Shown piece by piece: positions 35,005-46,539 of a stretch of DNA of 64,000 bases (position 1 is the first letter of the stretch; each line of letters starts with the position of its first letter). The stretch lies in NCBI GenBank assembly GCA_028571685.1, contig CM053141.1:131220833-131284832 (forward strand), written 5' to 3'. This DNA is from Heterohyrax brucei (lineage: Eukaryota; Chordata; Mammalia; Hyracoidea; Procaviidae). Below the pieces are notes generated by a model. That model did no database searches and was not told the DNA's origin. It was given only the letters and a program-made list of their open reading frames with translations. The position numbers and the translations under genes were made by a program.

Positions 35005-35217
35005 TGGAACTCAGGTGATCCAGTGGATAAGTGTTGGGCTGCTAAACCAAAAGATGGGCGGTTAGAATGCAGCAGTAGCTTTGGGGAAAAAAGATCTGGG
35101 CCTCTGCTCCCATGTAGATGACAACCTAGGAAACCCTAAGGGCAGTACTGATACGTCCTGTAGGGTTGCTGTAAGGTCACCATGAGCCCGAGTCAACTGG
35201 ATGACACACAACAACAC
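35005..35217 (+). mobile_element. AfroSINE long variant with duplicated tail motif
   Basis: Head cagtggataagtgttgggct, extra block aagatctgggcctctgctcc, tail cctgtagggttgctgtaagg then tcaccatgagcccgagtcaa, and atgacacacaacaaca. The tail resembles the RTE end (acaacaacac) more than other SINE copies do. Confidence 0.88.
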
Positions 35218-35679
35218 ACTGTAGATGTTTCAAGTTTAGACTTCTTGTCTATGGATGCTATTGATGAATCATTTTAGAACTAATTCTACTTAAAAACTGG
35301 TAATACTAGAAAATCTTTGTGGTAGTTAAAGATTTATTTAGAGATTTAGAATTTTTATTACAAAGTACAGGAGCTTTTTATTAAAAAGTAATCATTTTAC
35401 TATATTCAGATTGTTTTTACTTTAATATTACTCAGATATTTTTGTGCTTTGAATTTTTTAAAGGTATAGAAGCCACAAGTTTACACAACTATTTCTTAAA
35501 ACAATCCATTCCTAAAACAGAACAGTCACTGAGATTTTTCAACATTTAAAAGTTTGAAAAATATTTACCAATTCATACTCTTTTTATACATAAACAACAT
35601 ATCCTTGTAGAAAAAATAACAGGTGTTTGGAAATATTATAAATAGGATCAGCACTGTTCCTTTGCTGTTTTGATGTATA

Positions 35680-35826
35680 TCTGTTGCCATCAAGTCAATT
35701 CTGATTCATAGCAACCCTATAGGACAGAGTAGAACTATCCTGTAGTGTTTCCAAGGAGCAGCTGCTAGATTTGAATTGCTGACCTTTGATTAGCAACCTG
35801 AGCTCTTAAGCACTGTGCACCAGGAC
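35680..35826 (-). mobile_element. AfroSINE
   Basis: Antisense: gttgccatcaagtcaattct, cctataggacagagtagaac, cttaagcactgtgcaccagg. Confidence 0.93.
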
Positions 35827-36624
35827 ATCATTTTTGACAAAAGGAGACTTTTTAAAAAAGTATATGTGTCATTGGACCTAATAAGTTTTATGTGCAGTTT
35901 TGAATATGATTTTGCCTGTTATTTTAAATAAAATTAGTCACATTTTTCTTGGAAATAGTTGAGTAATGGTTTTTTAAAAACCTGTATCTAAATGACTTTC
36001 ACAAGTAACACCAAATGCTAATATCTTTCAATTATTCTCGTATGCTCAGTTTTTGTAAAGAACTTTACTGCTTTTATTTGTTGTATACTCACTTACCATG
36101 TCAGAGTAAAATACTCAAGGTTTATTTGATACTTCACTAGTTTTTTGTCTGGGTTATTTTTGGAATACAGCACCACACAGTATAAACTAACATGGAATAT
36201 TTTAGTATCTTGTGTTAGTAACCCTTACTGGATTGTAACATTTCCTGTGGAACTAATACCCTGATGATCCACGTATACGAGTTTGGATTGAGATCGTGGC
36301 TGAACTTTTCAATTTCATCATGTGTAACTTGTTAATATTTAACTTAAAAAGTGATATTTAAAGTTGTGTTTTAAGACCAAGTAGAATCTCAGAAAATGAA
36401 GTGGTAAATTGGTATAATTCACGTGTCATTGGTATTTTTAGGCTATGTACTCTACAAGTGGAAACTATCCCATTTGGCTTAGTGAATCTGATTAACCTCA
36501 CCTACATGTGGAAAAACACTTGAAAACTGGTAATTTTAAGAAGAACTGAGGCAGCTGTGTTTAACTAGATTTCTGGTTGGGCAGAACATGATCTCAAAAG
36601 ATAGTAGGCATTTGAAATAGAGCC
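35827..36624. other. Unassigned AT-rich stretch
   Basis: No element recognised. Confidence 0.4.
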
Positions 36625-36745
36625 TGACTCCAACTCCTGTGTCTACCACTTATTAGCTGTGAGATCTCTAGCAAATCTCTAGCCTTATCTATGAAGTAGA
36701 AATAAAATAATACTTACCACTTAAGGATCTGCGGGGTACAAAAAT
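36625..36745 (+). mobile_element. MIR core fragment
   Basis: ctgtgtctaccacttattag, ctgtgagatctctagcaaat and ccttatctatgaagtagaaa follow the MIR order (cacttactagctgtgtgacc ... tctgtaaaatgg). Confidence 0.7.
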
Positions 36746-37129
36746 AGAAGGGCATTTTCTATGAAATGCGTTACGAGTTTTAGTAGTTATCTTCTCAAAA
36801 CCCGATACGTTTACCATTCTATTTCATTGTTTTTAGTATTGGGCTTATTGTAAGTACAGTTAACTTTACAACTTCGTCACCCGTAGATTTCTTTCACAGC
36901 ATTGTGACATTTCCATTTATTCTGAGTCATTTTTCCCCCCTGTGTTTTGACTGGGCTGATCTATCCTGCTCACACATGGGTCTTAACATAGTTTGTATTA
37001 AATGCATAAACTACAATTTGGTTGCCTGGCTATGTGATCTCCATCTATTCGTACAATGAGATTTTATCAAAAGAATAAATTCACTACTTTTTATACCCTG
37101 GCATGCTGTGTGTATTTTCTACACTGTTT

Positions 37130-37278
37130 TAAACCAGGAAACCCTGGAGTGATAGTGGTTCAGTGCTGCAGCTGCAGTTCAGATCTACCAGGTGCTCTTT
37201 GGAAACTCTGCGGGGCAGCTCTGTTTTGTCCTCTAGGGTCACTAGGAGTCAGAATCTACTCAATGGCAATCGGTTGTT
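37130..37278 (+). mobile_element. AfroSINE
   Basis: Head ggaaaccctggagtgatagt, tail ctagggtcactaggagtcag and actcaatggcaatcgg. Part of the B-box region is deleted. Confidence 0.9.
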
Positions 37279-38017
37279 TTATTCCCCCTCTTTGGTTTTA
37301 AAGCAACAGTCTAGAATTTGTTGACGCCACTATTTAGAAAAATGTATTTTGCTGTGATGTGCTATTAAGTGTTTTTGATCACTGTTTTCAGAATGATTAT
37401 ATCCATGAATAAAAAACAAAGTGAGAAATCAAAGCAATCATCTCTTGATTTAAAATATTAACTTTAAGGCACTTTATAGATGCACATTCTATAAAAACTT
37501 AAAGTTTCAAAAGGTCATACATTTTAGGGTAAACTTCTCCTGTACCTCTGTCTCCAGGCCACTTATATCTCCTGGGAAACAGTACCTGTCAAAAGGTTCT
37601 AAAATAGCCTCCTATACACATTCTTGAAATCATTCTCTTAGAATTCAATCAGAAAAGCACTTTTATTTTAATGTAGCCAGCTGCATGTTGTTCTGTGCTT
37701 TTACTTTGCCCTTTGTTGTATTAATGTTAAATTGATAAAAATTTGATTTTCTTATCTATCTCATAAAGTTTTATCCATTATTTTTATTTCTCTGTTTCTA
37801 AGAAATACTCCACTCCTGTGCAGTTTCTAAGTCAGCAGATTTTCAGTATTTTGGTTTGCTCTTTCATGCTTATAAATTTGGTTTTTATTTTCATTATCAT
37901 TATGCCTTATAAATTGATGTAGAGTGATAAATCCATCTTCCTGTGTCTCATATGTCATGTATGCCATTTACCCATGCAAAGATACTCTTGTGTCTTCTGG
38001 TTGGCAGTTTGGAGCCT
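37279..38017. other. Unassigned stretch
   Basis: No element or exon recognised. Confidence 0.4.
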
Positions 38018-38131
38018 TAAATAGTGTGCTGTCACCAAGCAGGGGGAGTAGTGGAAGCTGCATATAGGTGGGCATGTAAATTTATACGGGAATGTACATT
38101 TTCAATCAGTCATAATAAAAAAAAAAAAAAG
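38018..38131 (+). mobile_element. L1, severely 5'-truncated, 3' UTR only
   Basis: Text from tagtgtgctgtcaccaagca through ggaagctgcatataggtggg to cataataaaa and a poly-A. It is nearly identical to the end of the L1 copy at 43.75-43.85 kb, suggesting the same young subfamily. Confidence 0.88.
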
Positions 38132-38389
38132 GAAAACAAAAATATATGCTCATTCTGTACCATGGGTTTTCTGGCCTCGTTTCTTTTTTTCTGAAGCATA
38201 ATTTGCTTGTGTAAGTCCCTGACTGTCTGTCTAGCTTTCACAGAGCCTCTTACCTAGGCCTTACCTTGGTTCTTCCTACTAGTTAATGCTGCTACCACTG
38301 TGCTTTATCCATTGTGTTTGACCTCTTGGATGAGGATGCCTGCCTGCAAGAAAGAGCTCACAGAGCATTGTAGGATGTTATCATTACTA
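38132..38389. other. Unassigned spacer
   Basis: No element recognised between the L1 end and the RTE fragment. Confidence 0.35.
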
Positions 38390-38858
38390 CAACTTTGATG
38401 TCAAAGTTACATCTGACCCAAGCCGCAGTCATTTCGGTTATCTGAAGTGCATGTGAAAGTTTAGCAATAAAAGAGGAAGACAGAAGAACAACTGACATAT
38501 TCAAATTGTAATGCCAGTTAAGAATATTGGGGAACTCTTAGAAGAATGAACGAATCAGTTTTCCTAGAAGAAATGCAACCATAATGTTCCTTAGAAGGGA
38601 GGATGGCAAGATTTTGGTACTTTTAGTTTGGGCACATCATCACAGAAGTGAACTGCGTGTTTGATAGAGTAGAGAATAATTGAAAATGAGGGAAGTCTTC
38701 AGTAAAATGGATTGACACACTAGCCACAACAGTGGACTCAAGCACACCACTGATCACAACGATGGTGCAGAACTGAGCACTGTTTTGCTCTGTTGTACAT
38801 GAGGTCTCTTTGAGTTGGGACCTACTTGATGGCAACTGGCAGTGAAAACAACGAGCAG
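38390..38858 (+). mobile_element. RTE 3' fragment, sense
   Basis: Begins in the reverse transcriptase C-terminal region (acatctgacccaagccgcag), with gaggaagacagaagaacaac, tcctagaagaaatgcaacca and the 3' UTR to ctacttgatggcaactgg. It is more decayed than the 26.7-kb copy. Confidence 0.85.
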
Positions 38859-39694
38859 TAGCCCTGTGTAACAGATGATCTGTCATTTTGGACCAGGCCT
38901 TACCTTGTCCAGGTCAACTCTCCTTTCTACCCATCCCTACTGAGGGTCTGCCTAGCTATTGAATGAAATTACATGATTTATAGCAATTGTAGAAGCTTTA
39001 CTTGGTTGCAAGGTCCATTTCTAGTATGAATATAACCAAGTTTTTAAACTGAATTAAATGAACATGCTGAGACACTGCATTTTTACAATGCAACCAAGTA
39101 TTTTTTGGTTAATGCATTATCAACACATATTGGAAAAATGAAGACTATGATATAGAAAGACTATGATATATAAATATAATTAAGTGCTATGATATAATTG
39201 CTTCTCTATAATCAATCATATTTTAATAGGGACATCAGGAAAATACTGAGAAACTGGTCCACATAGGTCCAGTCAGTTTGTAGCATTAACAAAGGTGGCA
39301 AATGTCAATAGCTGAATTTTCAAGAATACCCCCTTTGAGAGAGCGTCTTGATCGTTAGGTCTGCGTAGAGGCCAAAGAATCTGTACTTTTTGAAATATCT
39401 CTGGTGAGTAAGGTTGCATAGTTAGTGAAGAATTACTGCCCCATACTGTAAGTGAGGAAAATTTTGTCATTGTTTATGATAAAGAGAAGAGAAATTTGTG
39501 GAAAAGATCTTTTCTGAAAGAAGCCAAAACAAATCTGGTTAAAAAATGACTTTGTAATATTCTACATAAAAAATAATATTAAGGACCAATTCCTCTCCCT
39601 CAACATCCCTGTTCTCTCCATCATGTTATCACAAAAATCTACTTCAAATAGAAAACAATATTCCAAATTTGTGGTTTAGTTTCTGTATTGGATG
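38859..39694. other. Unassigned stretch
   Basis: No element or exon recognised. Confidence 0.4.
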
Positions 39695-40028
39695 GTGTGA
39701 TGGTTTGGGTTGTTTGTCAGCTTGTCTGGGCCATAAATTTGAGTGATTTGGGAGTCATTATGTTGTAATCACTTCTATGTTGATATTTGATATAATGTGG
39801 TCTCCCCCATGACGAGACCTGCTGTGAGTAGCCAGTCAGTTAAAAAGTTATTTCCTTGGGTGTGGCCTGCATCAAATATCAGTGGACATGCTGGTAAGGC
39901 TTATGGACATTTTGCTTGCCCTGTATCTTGTAACTGGCTCTTGATTGTTTGACCTCTGGTTCTTGGAACTTGGGCTAGCAGCTTTCCTGTGGTATTGCCT
40001 GCATTGATCATTGCAGAATTTATGTAAT
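39695..40028 (+). mobile_element. Solo LTR, ERVL/MaLR-like, sense
   Basis: Starts tgtgatggtttgggttgttt and contains gtctgggccataaatttgag, gtggtctcccccatgacgag, tgagtagccagtcagttaaa and ttccttgggtgtggcctgca. It is the sense counterpart of the LTR at 5.18-5.95 kb and is shortened at its 3' end. No retroviral internal sequence is present. The family name is uncertain. Confidence 0.6.
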
Positions 40029-40392
40029 AAAGAATTACTTTCTGGGAAGAGATAATGAAATAAAACACATGATCTTGAACTTAGAAAAGAAACAAGCATA
40101 CTGCAGCATATTGAAAATGTCCATTGAAACAGAAGACTATAAAAGAGATGGTGAAATGAGACCATTAGCCCACAAAGGAGTAGCAGACAAGTGCTGTAGT
40201 GAAATGTGATATCCTAGAATTATCAGGAAAAGGTTCATAAAAGAGATAGGAATAAAGGATGGATAGGAATCTGCTAGATAGAAAATAATGAATGCCAGAA
40301 GAGTAGTTGCAACCAAAGGACCTGGCTGGGAACAGCTTGGTAAGTGTAAAAGAAGTAATTGGGAATAAAACTGGGAAGACAGTATGTCATCA
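40029..40392. repeat. Probable ancient repeat fragment
   Basis: The G/A-rich text (gagataggaataaaggatgg, ctggctgggaacagcttggt) resembles the old repeat family at 3.5-4.4 kb. The match is weak. Confidence 0.3.
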
Positions 40393-40590
40393 AGGACCCC
40401 TGGTGGTGCAGTTGTGAAGTGCTTGGCTGCTAACTGAAAGGTCAACAGTTCGAACCCACAAGCTGTTCCACTGTGAAAGATGTGGCAGTCTGCTGTCATG
40501 TAGATTACAGCCTTTTCAGCTCAATAAGGTAGTTCTAGTCTTCCCTGTAGGGTTGTTATGAGTTGGAATGGACACAATAACAATGAGTGT
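40393..40590 (+). mobile_element. AfroSINE long variant with intact B-box
   Basis: Head ggacccctggtggtgcagtt, B-box gttcgaaccc (40448-40457) with its CpG intact, extra block gatgtggcagtctgctgtca, tail tccctgtagggttgttatga. Of the copies here this has the best-kept internal pol III promoter. Confidence 0.92.
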
Positions 40591-41091
40591 TATCATTTTT
40601 ATGAATAGCAAAAAAAATTGAAACCTAATTAAAAAAAAATGTTGGGGATTATTGGATTATGGTATTTTAAAATTCCAAGGGTAAGATTCAGTTCAGGCAT
40701 GATTTATTAGGGACCAAGTGTTCAGTACTTTTGTTTCTCTGCTTCTGTTTCTAGACTGTATCCCCAGGTTGTGCTTCATTCCTAGGTCATAGTCTTACAC
40801 CTTTCACTACCAAATCAAGAGGATATGCACATCTCTTGGGTGAATTCCACAGACAGCAAATAAAACTCTTTCTCCTAACAGCACCAACACATGTATCTAA
40901 GTGGCATACGTGATGATCTCTGACCTACTTACTTGTGTTTAGAGAGAATGAGATACATTGAAGAGCTTAATGCCAATCATCCCCTTGTTTCAACTGTCAT
41001 TGTACCACACTCACTTGAACTAAGGAAAATGGAAATGAAATTAATTTATCAAAGGGAACCAGGGTATTTTTAATGGAGGTCATGGGAAATG
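40591..41091. other. Unassigned stretch
   Basis: No element recognised. Confidence 0.4.
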
Positions 41092-41250
41092 AACCAAAAC
41101 CAAATCAAAGCCACTGCTGTCATGTAGATTCCAGCTCATAGTGACCCTATTGAACAGAGCAGAATTGCTTCATAGAGTTTCCAAGGAACACCTGGAGGAT
41201 TTGAACTGCTGAACTTTTGGTTAACAGCCACAGCACTTAACCATTATGCA
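41092..41250 (-). mobile_element. AfroSINE, near full length
   Basis: Antisense: accaaaaccaaatcaaagcc, gtgaccctattgaacagagc, ggttaacagccacagcactt, ccattatgca. Confidence 0.93.
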
Positions 41251-41439
41251 ACTACTTCTATTGTTAATAGAAGTAATGTGGAATAGATAAGGAAAAGTCA
41301 ACCACCAAGTGTCCTCCTAGGTTGACATATTGGGCCAGATGTATAATGTAATGAGTGAGGCAGTTTAGATATTTTTTCAGTAGAAATACAACCTGATAAA
41401 AGAGTAACGAAAAAGTATATGACTCAGGTCCTCTTTATG

Positions 41440-41835
41440 CAAGGAATTCTAGGTTTTTTACCAATGGAAACTCTTGTACATGTACAGTAAAAGATGTACA
41501 ATAGTGCACATAGTGGCATTATTCATGATAGCAAATTTGAAAACTGTCTAAATTCCAATCAAGAAAAGATTAGATGAGCAGTTTGTTATATATTCACAAA
41601 ATAATATCACAGTCAAAATGAATTATCTGTGGCAACATTCGACAGCATGGATCAACCTTAGTAATAAATTGTTAAGTAAAAAGACAAATTCCTAAAGATT
41701 GTAAACTAATTTTGTAAATTTAAAATAATGACTTTTTAAAATATATTATTTTTAATAATAATGCAAATACAATAAAATTATATAAAAGGAAATGGGAAAT
41801 AAACGAATAAATGTCTAGATGACAATGTTACATGG
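41440..41835 (+). mobile_element. Old L1 3' fragment, sense
   Basis: The order gtggcattattcatgatagc, ctgtctaaattccaatcaag, gatgagcagtttgttatata, catggatcaaccttagtaat, then a long A/T-rich tail follows the old L1 end (…attgcagcactgtttataatagc…). Strongly diverged. Confidence 0.6.
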
Positions 41836-42242
41836 TTTGGCAGAGTATACAAGGCTGGAAATGTTGGATACTGTTTTATCTATGAAAGTGATTGAAGTGT
41901 TTTCTTAGAAAATGATATTTGAGCAGAGCATGAATGGAAGTAAAAAAGCCATTTGTGTGATAAGGTAGAAAGTCTGTGCAAGGCAGCTTGAATAGTAGGT
42001 TGAGAGCCCTGTAATAGGAGTATACTATGTGTATTCCAGGGACTTCAGCGAATCCTGTGTTGTTGAAGTAGAGAAGGTACAAAGAATAAAGGTTGGATAT
42101 AAGATCAAAAGATTGAAGAGGTTCAGATCATATAGGGCTGTTTTGTAAAGAAAGATCAAGAAAATGTCAAGATTATATTAGTTAAGAAGACTCTAAAGCC
42201 ATCCAACTGAAGGGTCATGGTGCTTTGCAAAAGGATAGTTGT

Positions 42243-42790
42243 TCTAGTTAACTATGATTGTGGGAAAAAATTCCATAATTTAGTGGTTTATTCCTACTCG
42301 ATGGCACTTGGCTTGGCTTAGTGGTTTATAACAACCATCATTTTATGATATATATCTCACAGTTTTGTGGGTCAAGGATGAGGTAGTGCTCTCAGCTGAG
42401 CACTTCTGATTCACGTAGAGCCAAAAAGGGTCATTTCGAGATACTGAGGCAGTGGCTTTCTGGATTGGAGTATTCAAGACAGTTTCACAACACACTTGGT
42501 ACCTTGGTGGGGATATCTTTCCAGGTTGGGTTTGGTTGACTCCATCTCTCTTTCCGTGTAGTCTCAGGGCCTCTTCACTTGTTTTTTATAGTTTGGTAGC
42601 CAGACTGCTTACTTGCAAGTTTCGAACTTCAAGAGTGAGTATCCTAAGAGGCAGGACATGGAAGATGCCACTATCCTAAAACCTGGCTCTAGAAACTGAC
42701 ACATCACTTCTTTCGTGTTGTATTGGTCAAACCTATCACAGAACCAAGCTCAGTTCCAGGGGTAGGGCTTTAAACTCCATTGTATTATTG
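42243..42790 (-). mobile_element. LTR-like element, antisense
   Basis: gttctagttaactatgattg, taacaaccatcattttatga, ctcacagttttgtgggtcaa, then gttccaggggtagggcttta. This is the reverse-strand text of a common ERVL/MaLR-class LTR. A related piece is at 59.78 kb. Family not assigned. Confidence 0.5.
42280..42328 (+). mobile_element. 27-bp AfroSINE tail with perfect target-site duplication
   Basis: Host text ttagtggttta occurs at 42280-42290 and again at 42318-42328, a perfect 11-bp duplication. Between them lie only 27 bp, ttcctactcgatggcacttg followed by gcttggc, which is the extreme 3' end of an AfroSINE. It therefore looks like a very short 5'-truncated insertion. Confidence 0.85.
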
Positions 42791-43258
42791 GAGAAGTGTC
42801 CAAAATATTGTGACCGCCTGAGACTTATCACAGTAAAAGAGGTGCAGGCCATACGATGTGATTAAATTCCAGGTAAATTTTCAATGAACAGTCTGTAGGT
42901 TTGGTTGATTGACTAGATATGGATTCTGAGAGAAAAAAAAGGATCCAAATGGCCCCATTGTTTTTCATATAAACAACTACAGGAATGGAATTGAGTTAAG
43001 GGAAACTGTGGGAAGGAAAATCAGAAATTTCATTTTGTACATACTAAGTTTAGGCTGCCTATTAGATATCCAAGTGGACATATGGAGTAGATTGTTAGAT
43101 ATACCCATCAGGAGTTCAGGAGAGAGCTATTTGCATATAGATGAAATTTAAATTAATGGGACTGGAGAAGTCTTATATAGGGAAGAGTGCAGATAGGGAA
43201 GAAAATCTAATGACTGAGCCAAAAAGAAGTTGAAATGTTAAAGATTATGAAAGTGAAA

Positions 43259-43853
43259 CGGTCCCAACTCAGCAGGAATGGATACTCATCGAGGACCAGA
43301 ATGACATGGGGTAAAGACAACTCAGAAGATAGACCCACATGAGTGGGTGCCTACATCGACTTGGGACCAGAAGAACTGGATGATGCCTGGACACAACCAG
43401 TGATAGCTGTGATGGAGCTCACTAAGTTGAGTCTCACTGGCAACACAAGAATAAAAAGGGGTACATCCTGAGATCTCCACTAAAAGATCTCAATTGATGG
43501 TCCAGTGGTTTCAGGGTTCCCCTGGGAGCATGGCCCCTTGCCTTTATGCTGCCCTTGCCCATAAATCATAATGAAGGTCCACTCTTTGGACACGAATGGA
43601 TTGGACTTGGTGATGCACTTTATGGTTCTATACGTCTATAGGATATCATCCTGCTGACCTCTGGCTGGAGGAAGGAGAATGGTGGAGAGGAGGGGAAAGG
43701 AGACTGTTGGGAGGATGAGACGTGTATGGAGCAGAGAAGATAGTGTGCTGTCACCGACAGGGAGAGCAGTGGAAGCTGCATATAGGTGGGCATGTAAATT
43801 TATACGGGAATGTACATTTTTACTCAGTCATATTAAATCAAAAAAAAAAAAAG
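43259..43853 (+). mobile_element. L1, 5'-truncated, 3' UTR with poly-A
   Basis: Runs from gtcccaactcagcaggaatg through cccacatgagtgggtgccta and ggatatcatcctgctgacct to ttactcagtcatattaaatc and a 12-A tail. It is the cleanest copy of the young L1 3' UTR in the window and the reference for those at 1.9, 38.0, 48.8 and 54.5 kb. Confidence 0.93.
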
Positions 43854-43871
43854 AAAATGACAGGAACTAGC

Positions 43872-44278
43872 AATGAAACCAAATAACGAAGTCAGAAAAA
43901 GAAATTACACTTTTCAATTGTGGTGTTGGAGAAGAATATTGACTGTACCGTGGACTGTCAAGAGAACAAACAGATCTGTTCTGGAAGAAGTACAGAAGTA
44001 CAGAGTACTCCGTGGAAGCAAAGATGGCAAGACTGCATCTTTGGACATGTTGTCATGAGGGATCAGTCCCTGGAGAAGTACCTCATGCTTGGTAGAGTGG
44101 AGGGTCCATGGTAAAGAGGTAGATCCTCAACAAGATGGACTGATTCAGTGGCTGCAACAATGAACTTAAGCGTGAAAACAATTGTGGGCATGGCACAAGA
44201 CTGGGCTATGTTTCATTCTGTTGTTCATAGGGTCACTATGGACACCAACTGTGTGGCACCTAACAGTAATGAAACCAA
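43872..44278 (+). mobile_element. RTE, 5'-truncated, with perfect 11-bp target-site duplication
   Basis: aatgaaaccaa flanks it on both sides (43872-43882 and 44268-44278). The insert starts in the C-terminal reverse transcriptase region (gaattgtggtgttgg-type text) and ends ggcacctaacagt. It sits about 19 bp beyond the poly-A of the L1 at 43.26 kb. Confidence 0.93.
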
Positions 44279-44352
44279 GAAGACCTTGAAGTAGAAGAAC
44301 CAAAGGAAAACGATGTCTAGAAAGTGTACTGAAAGTATTTGAGGCTCCTGTT

Positions 44353-44536
44353 GTTTGAGTGGAAATCTTAGTGGCGTAGTGGTTGAGTGCTATGTCTGCT
44401 ACTCAAAATGTCAGCAGTTTGTATCCACCAGGTGCTCCTTGGGAACTATGGAGCAGTTCTACTCTGTCCTATAGGGTTGCTACGAGTCACAGTCAACTCA
44501 CCATCAGTGGGGTTTTTTGTTTTTTGGTTTGAGTGG
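44353..44536 (+). mobile_element. AfroSINE with perfect 10-bp target-site duplication
   Basis: gtttgagtgg flanks the element (44353-44362, 44527-44536). Inside are head gaaatcttagtggcgtagtg, tail cctatagggttgctacgagt, ccatcagtgggg and a T-rich end. It is a textbook insertion and probably among the younger ones here. Confidence 0.93.
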
Positions 44537-45154
44537 TACAAACAAAGGTCTGAATGTAGTAGCTGCAAGACAGCATGTGAGGAGAACAAGTAGAAAGAGT
44601 TAGTATGGGCAAAATCCATACACCTCTTATCTGTCAAAATGACAATCCTCCTTCTTGGCTTCAATGTCTGAACATTTGCCCTGGCAAATGCGAGGCCCCA
44701 GGCATTTGTATCCACTTAAAGGCAATTGCCAAAGCTAAAGTCTGTGACTTTAATGTTGGTTGGAATCATTTCTGGCCATTGACTATGTTTTTGTCTGTCT
44801 TTCTCTTGCAGTCTGTTACACTAGAAAGGCTTTATTTTCAAATAAATATCCAGAAGGTGTCACCACTTCAAATTAAAATGCTTCCTTGGAAATGTTTTTG
44901 TACTGTTATGTCAGAGTGGGAAGAGGAATAAATTCCTGTTTTGAGCTATGATAAAAACATTGAAAGGCTTTGAACTTATACTTCCTCTCTGACCGTAGTT
45001 CACACCTTTATCTGTTGTTTTATTACTGTTTCCTGTCTGACTTCTGAAGGCATTTGAGTTAGAGCTGTTGATTTCATTGTGGCAGTGCTATAGAATAGGT
45101 GTTGAAGGAGAAGAACTAAGGGAAAGTGTATGTCTTAAAGTCAAAGAACTGTGA
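44537..45154. other. Unassigned stretch
   Basis: A 108-codon frame (44605-44931) is open and a pyrimidine tract ending ttgcag lies near 44811. No protein motif, no donor partner and no conservation test are available, so it is not called as an exon. Confidence 0.35.
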
Positions 45155-45582
45155 TGTCTTAGTCATCTGGTACTGCTCTGACAGAAATGCCACAAGTGGA
45201 CAGCTTTAAAAAACAGTCCAAATTTAGGGCATCTGCTGAAGGGGAAGGCTTTGGAGGAAGGTCTTTGTCATCAGTCTTGCCCTGGACTGGACGTTGTGAG
45301 GTGCAAGGACCCCAAGTCCTTTCCAAAGTATGTACTCTGCTCTCAGCAGTGCTACTGGTGGTGTGAGGACCCCAACTTACTACTTGCTTCCCCAAGAGAT
45401 TACCTCAGGGCCTAATACAATCTTACACATTGAGTCCAACACAACCACTGCCCATCCTCTGTCGTTAACATCATAGAGATGGAATGTACAACACATAGGA
45501 AAGTCACACAATAGTACAAATCATGGCCTAACCAAATTGCTACACATATGTTTTGGGGGGACACAATTAAATCCGTGATAGT
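45155..45582 (-). mobile_element. MaLR-type LTR, antisense, internally deleted
   Basis: Same family as at 11.19 kb: tcttagtcatctggtactgc, gctgaaggggaaggctttgg, gttttggggggacacaatta. About 100 bp shorter than the 11.2-kb copy. Confidence 0.82.
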
Positions 45583-45769
45583 TGGTCTGTAGACTAATTG
45601 AGGAAAACCTGAGAAAGAGCACAACTAGCCTAGGTAGAGGTCATTGAACTAGCAGAGGACTCCTGAGTTCCTGGCCTGCTCCTGCTATTAGCTCAGTGAC
45701 AGTGATGACAGTAATGGTAATGGTGAGAAAATCAATCTCAACAACTGCAGCAAAAGAGTGCTATGCTAA

Positions 45770-45965
45770 TTATACTGTGCATGTTAACTCAGAGAATTTT
45801 TCATACAAATTGAGGTACGTGTTATAAAGCTAGATACAGTATTACCATTTTATGGATGAGGAAATTGAAGCTTATTGATGTTAAATACTTTGGTTTGATG
45901 TCACACAGCTCTTCTGTGACAGACTCAATAGAGGAAGCCAGGCAGAATCAAGAGTCCATAGTATC
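45770..45965 (-). mobile_element. MIR, antisense
   Basis: ccattttatggatgaggaaa, ttgaagcttattgatgttaa, ttgatgtcacacagctcttc keep the MIR reverse order (ttttacagatgaggaaactga ... cacacagct). Confidence 0.75.
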
Positions 45966-46539
45966 TGTAACTAAGGATGATAACTGTCTCTACTTTTCTA
46001 CCTGTGATTGGATCTCAGTGAAGTAAAGACAATAACAACTGACCTACTTATACTAAATTGTGACAACCAGAAATATATATACATACATACTTAAAATTAT
46101 AAAGCATAATATTGTTTTGAGACAATATTTGTATTGAAGTTTGCCATATGTTGTTTTGATTCTCAGGTTCATTTATTTTTATAAGGTTGATAATTTCTAA
46201 TATGTGTACATGGTCTTTAAGTTTCCTGGGTTTCTAATTTCTGTGAAATAGAGTGCCAAGTTAGGTTTCTTGCCTTTCAGTATTTCATATCTAAAGGTCA
46301 GTGATTTATGTGTTCCTTTTTCTATACAAGATAAGTCACATATTAATAATTAGAGAATACAAGTTTTATAGACATTTTAAGAAATATTTTTGACTTGCCT
46401 AGTTTTGATTATTCTGACTTTCATTCCACTGTTTTTAAGCTAAAAAGAGCAAAGTTTAAAAAGCATATGTAGGATTTAAAAATATACAAATAGAGGAGAA
46501 GCCAATGTGGCATTATAAAGAAGCATCATGCTATCCATT
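45966..46539. other. Unassigned AT-rich stretch
   Basis: No element or exon recognised. Confidence 0.4.

Larger units (their letters stand above)
41845..43258. repeat. Ancient repeat (as at 3.1-4.5 kb) interrupted by an LTR
   Basis: 41845-42240 and 42831-43258 carry G/A-rich text such as gggactggagaagtcttata and ctgcctattagatatccaag, matching phrases at 4.28 kb (attagacatccaagc). The middle is an LTR-like segment. The last piece is cut by an L1 insertion. Family uncertain. Confidence 0.45.

Noticed and set aside
44605..44931. 108-codon frame with a nearby acceptor-like ttgcag
   Set aside because: The acceptor would fall inside the frame, no donor pairs with it and no family is recognised. 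Conservation would be needed to revive it.
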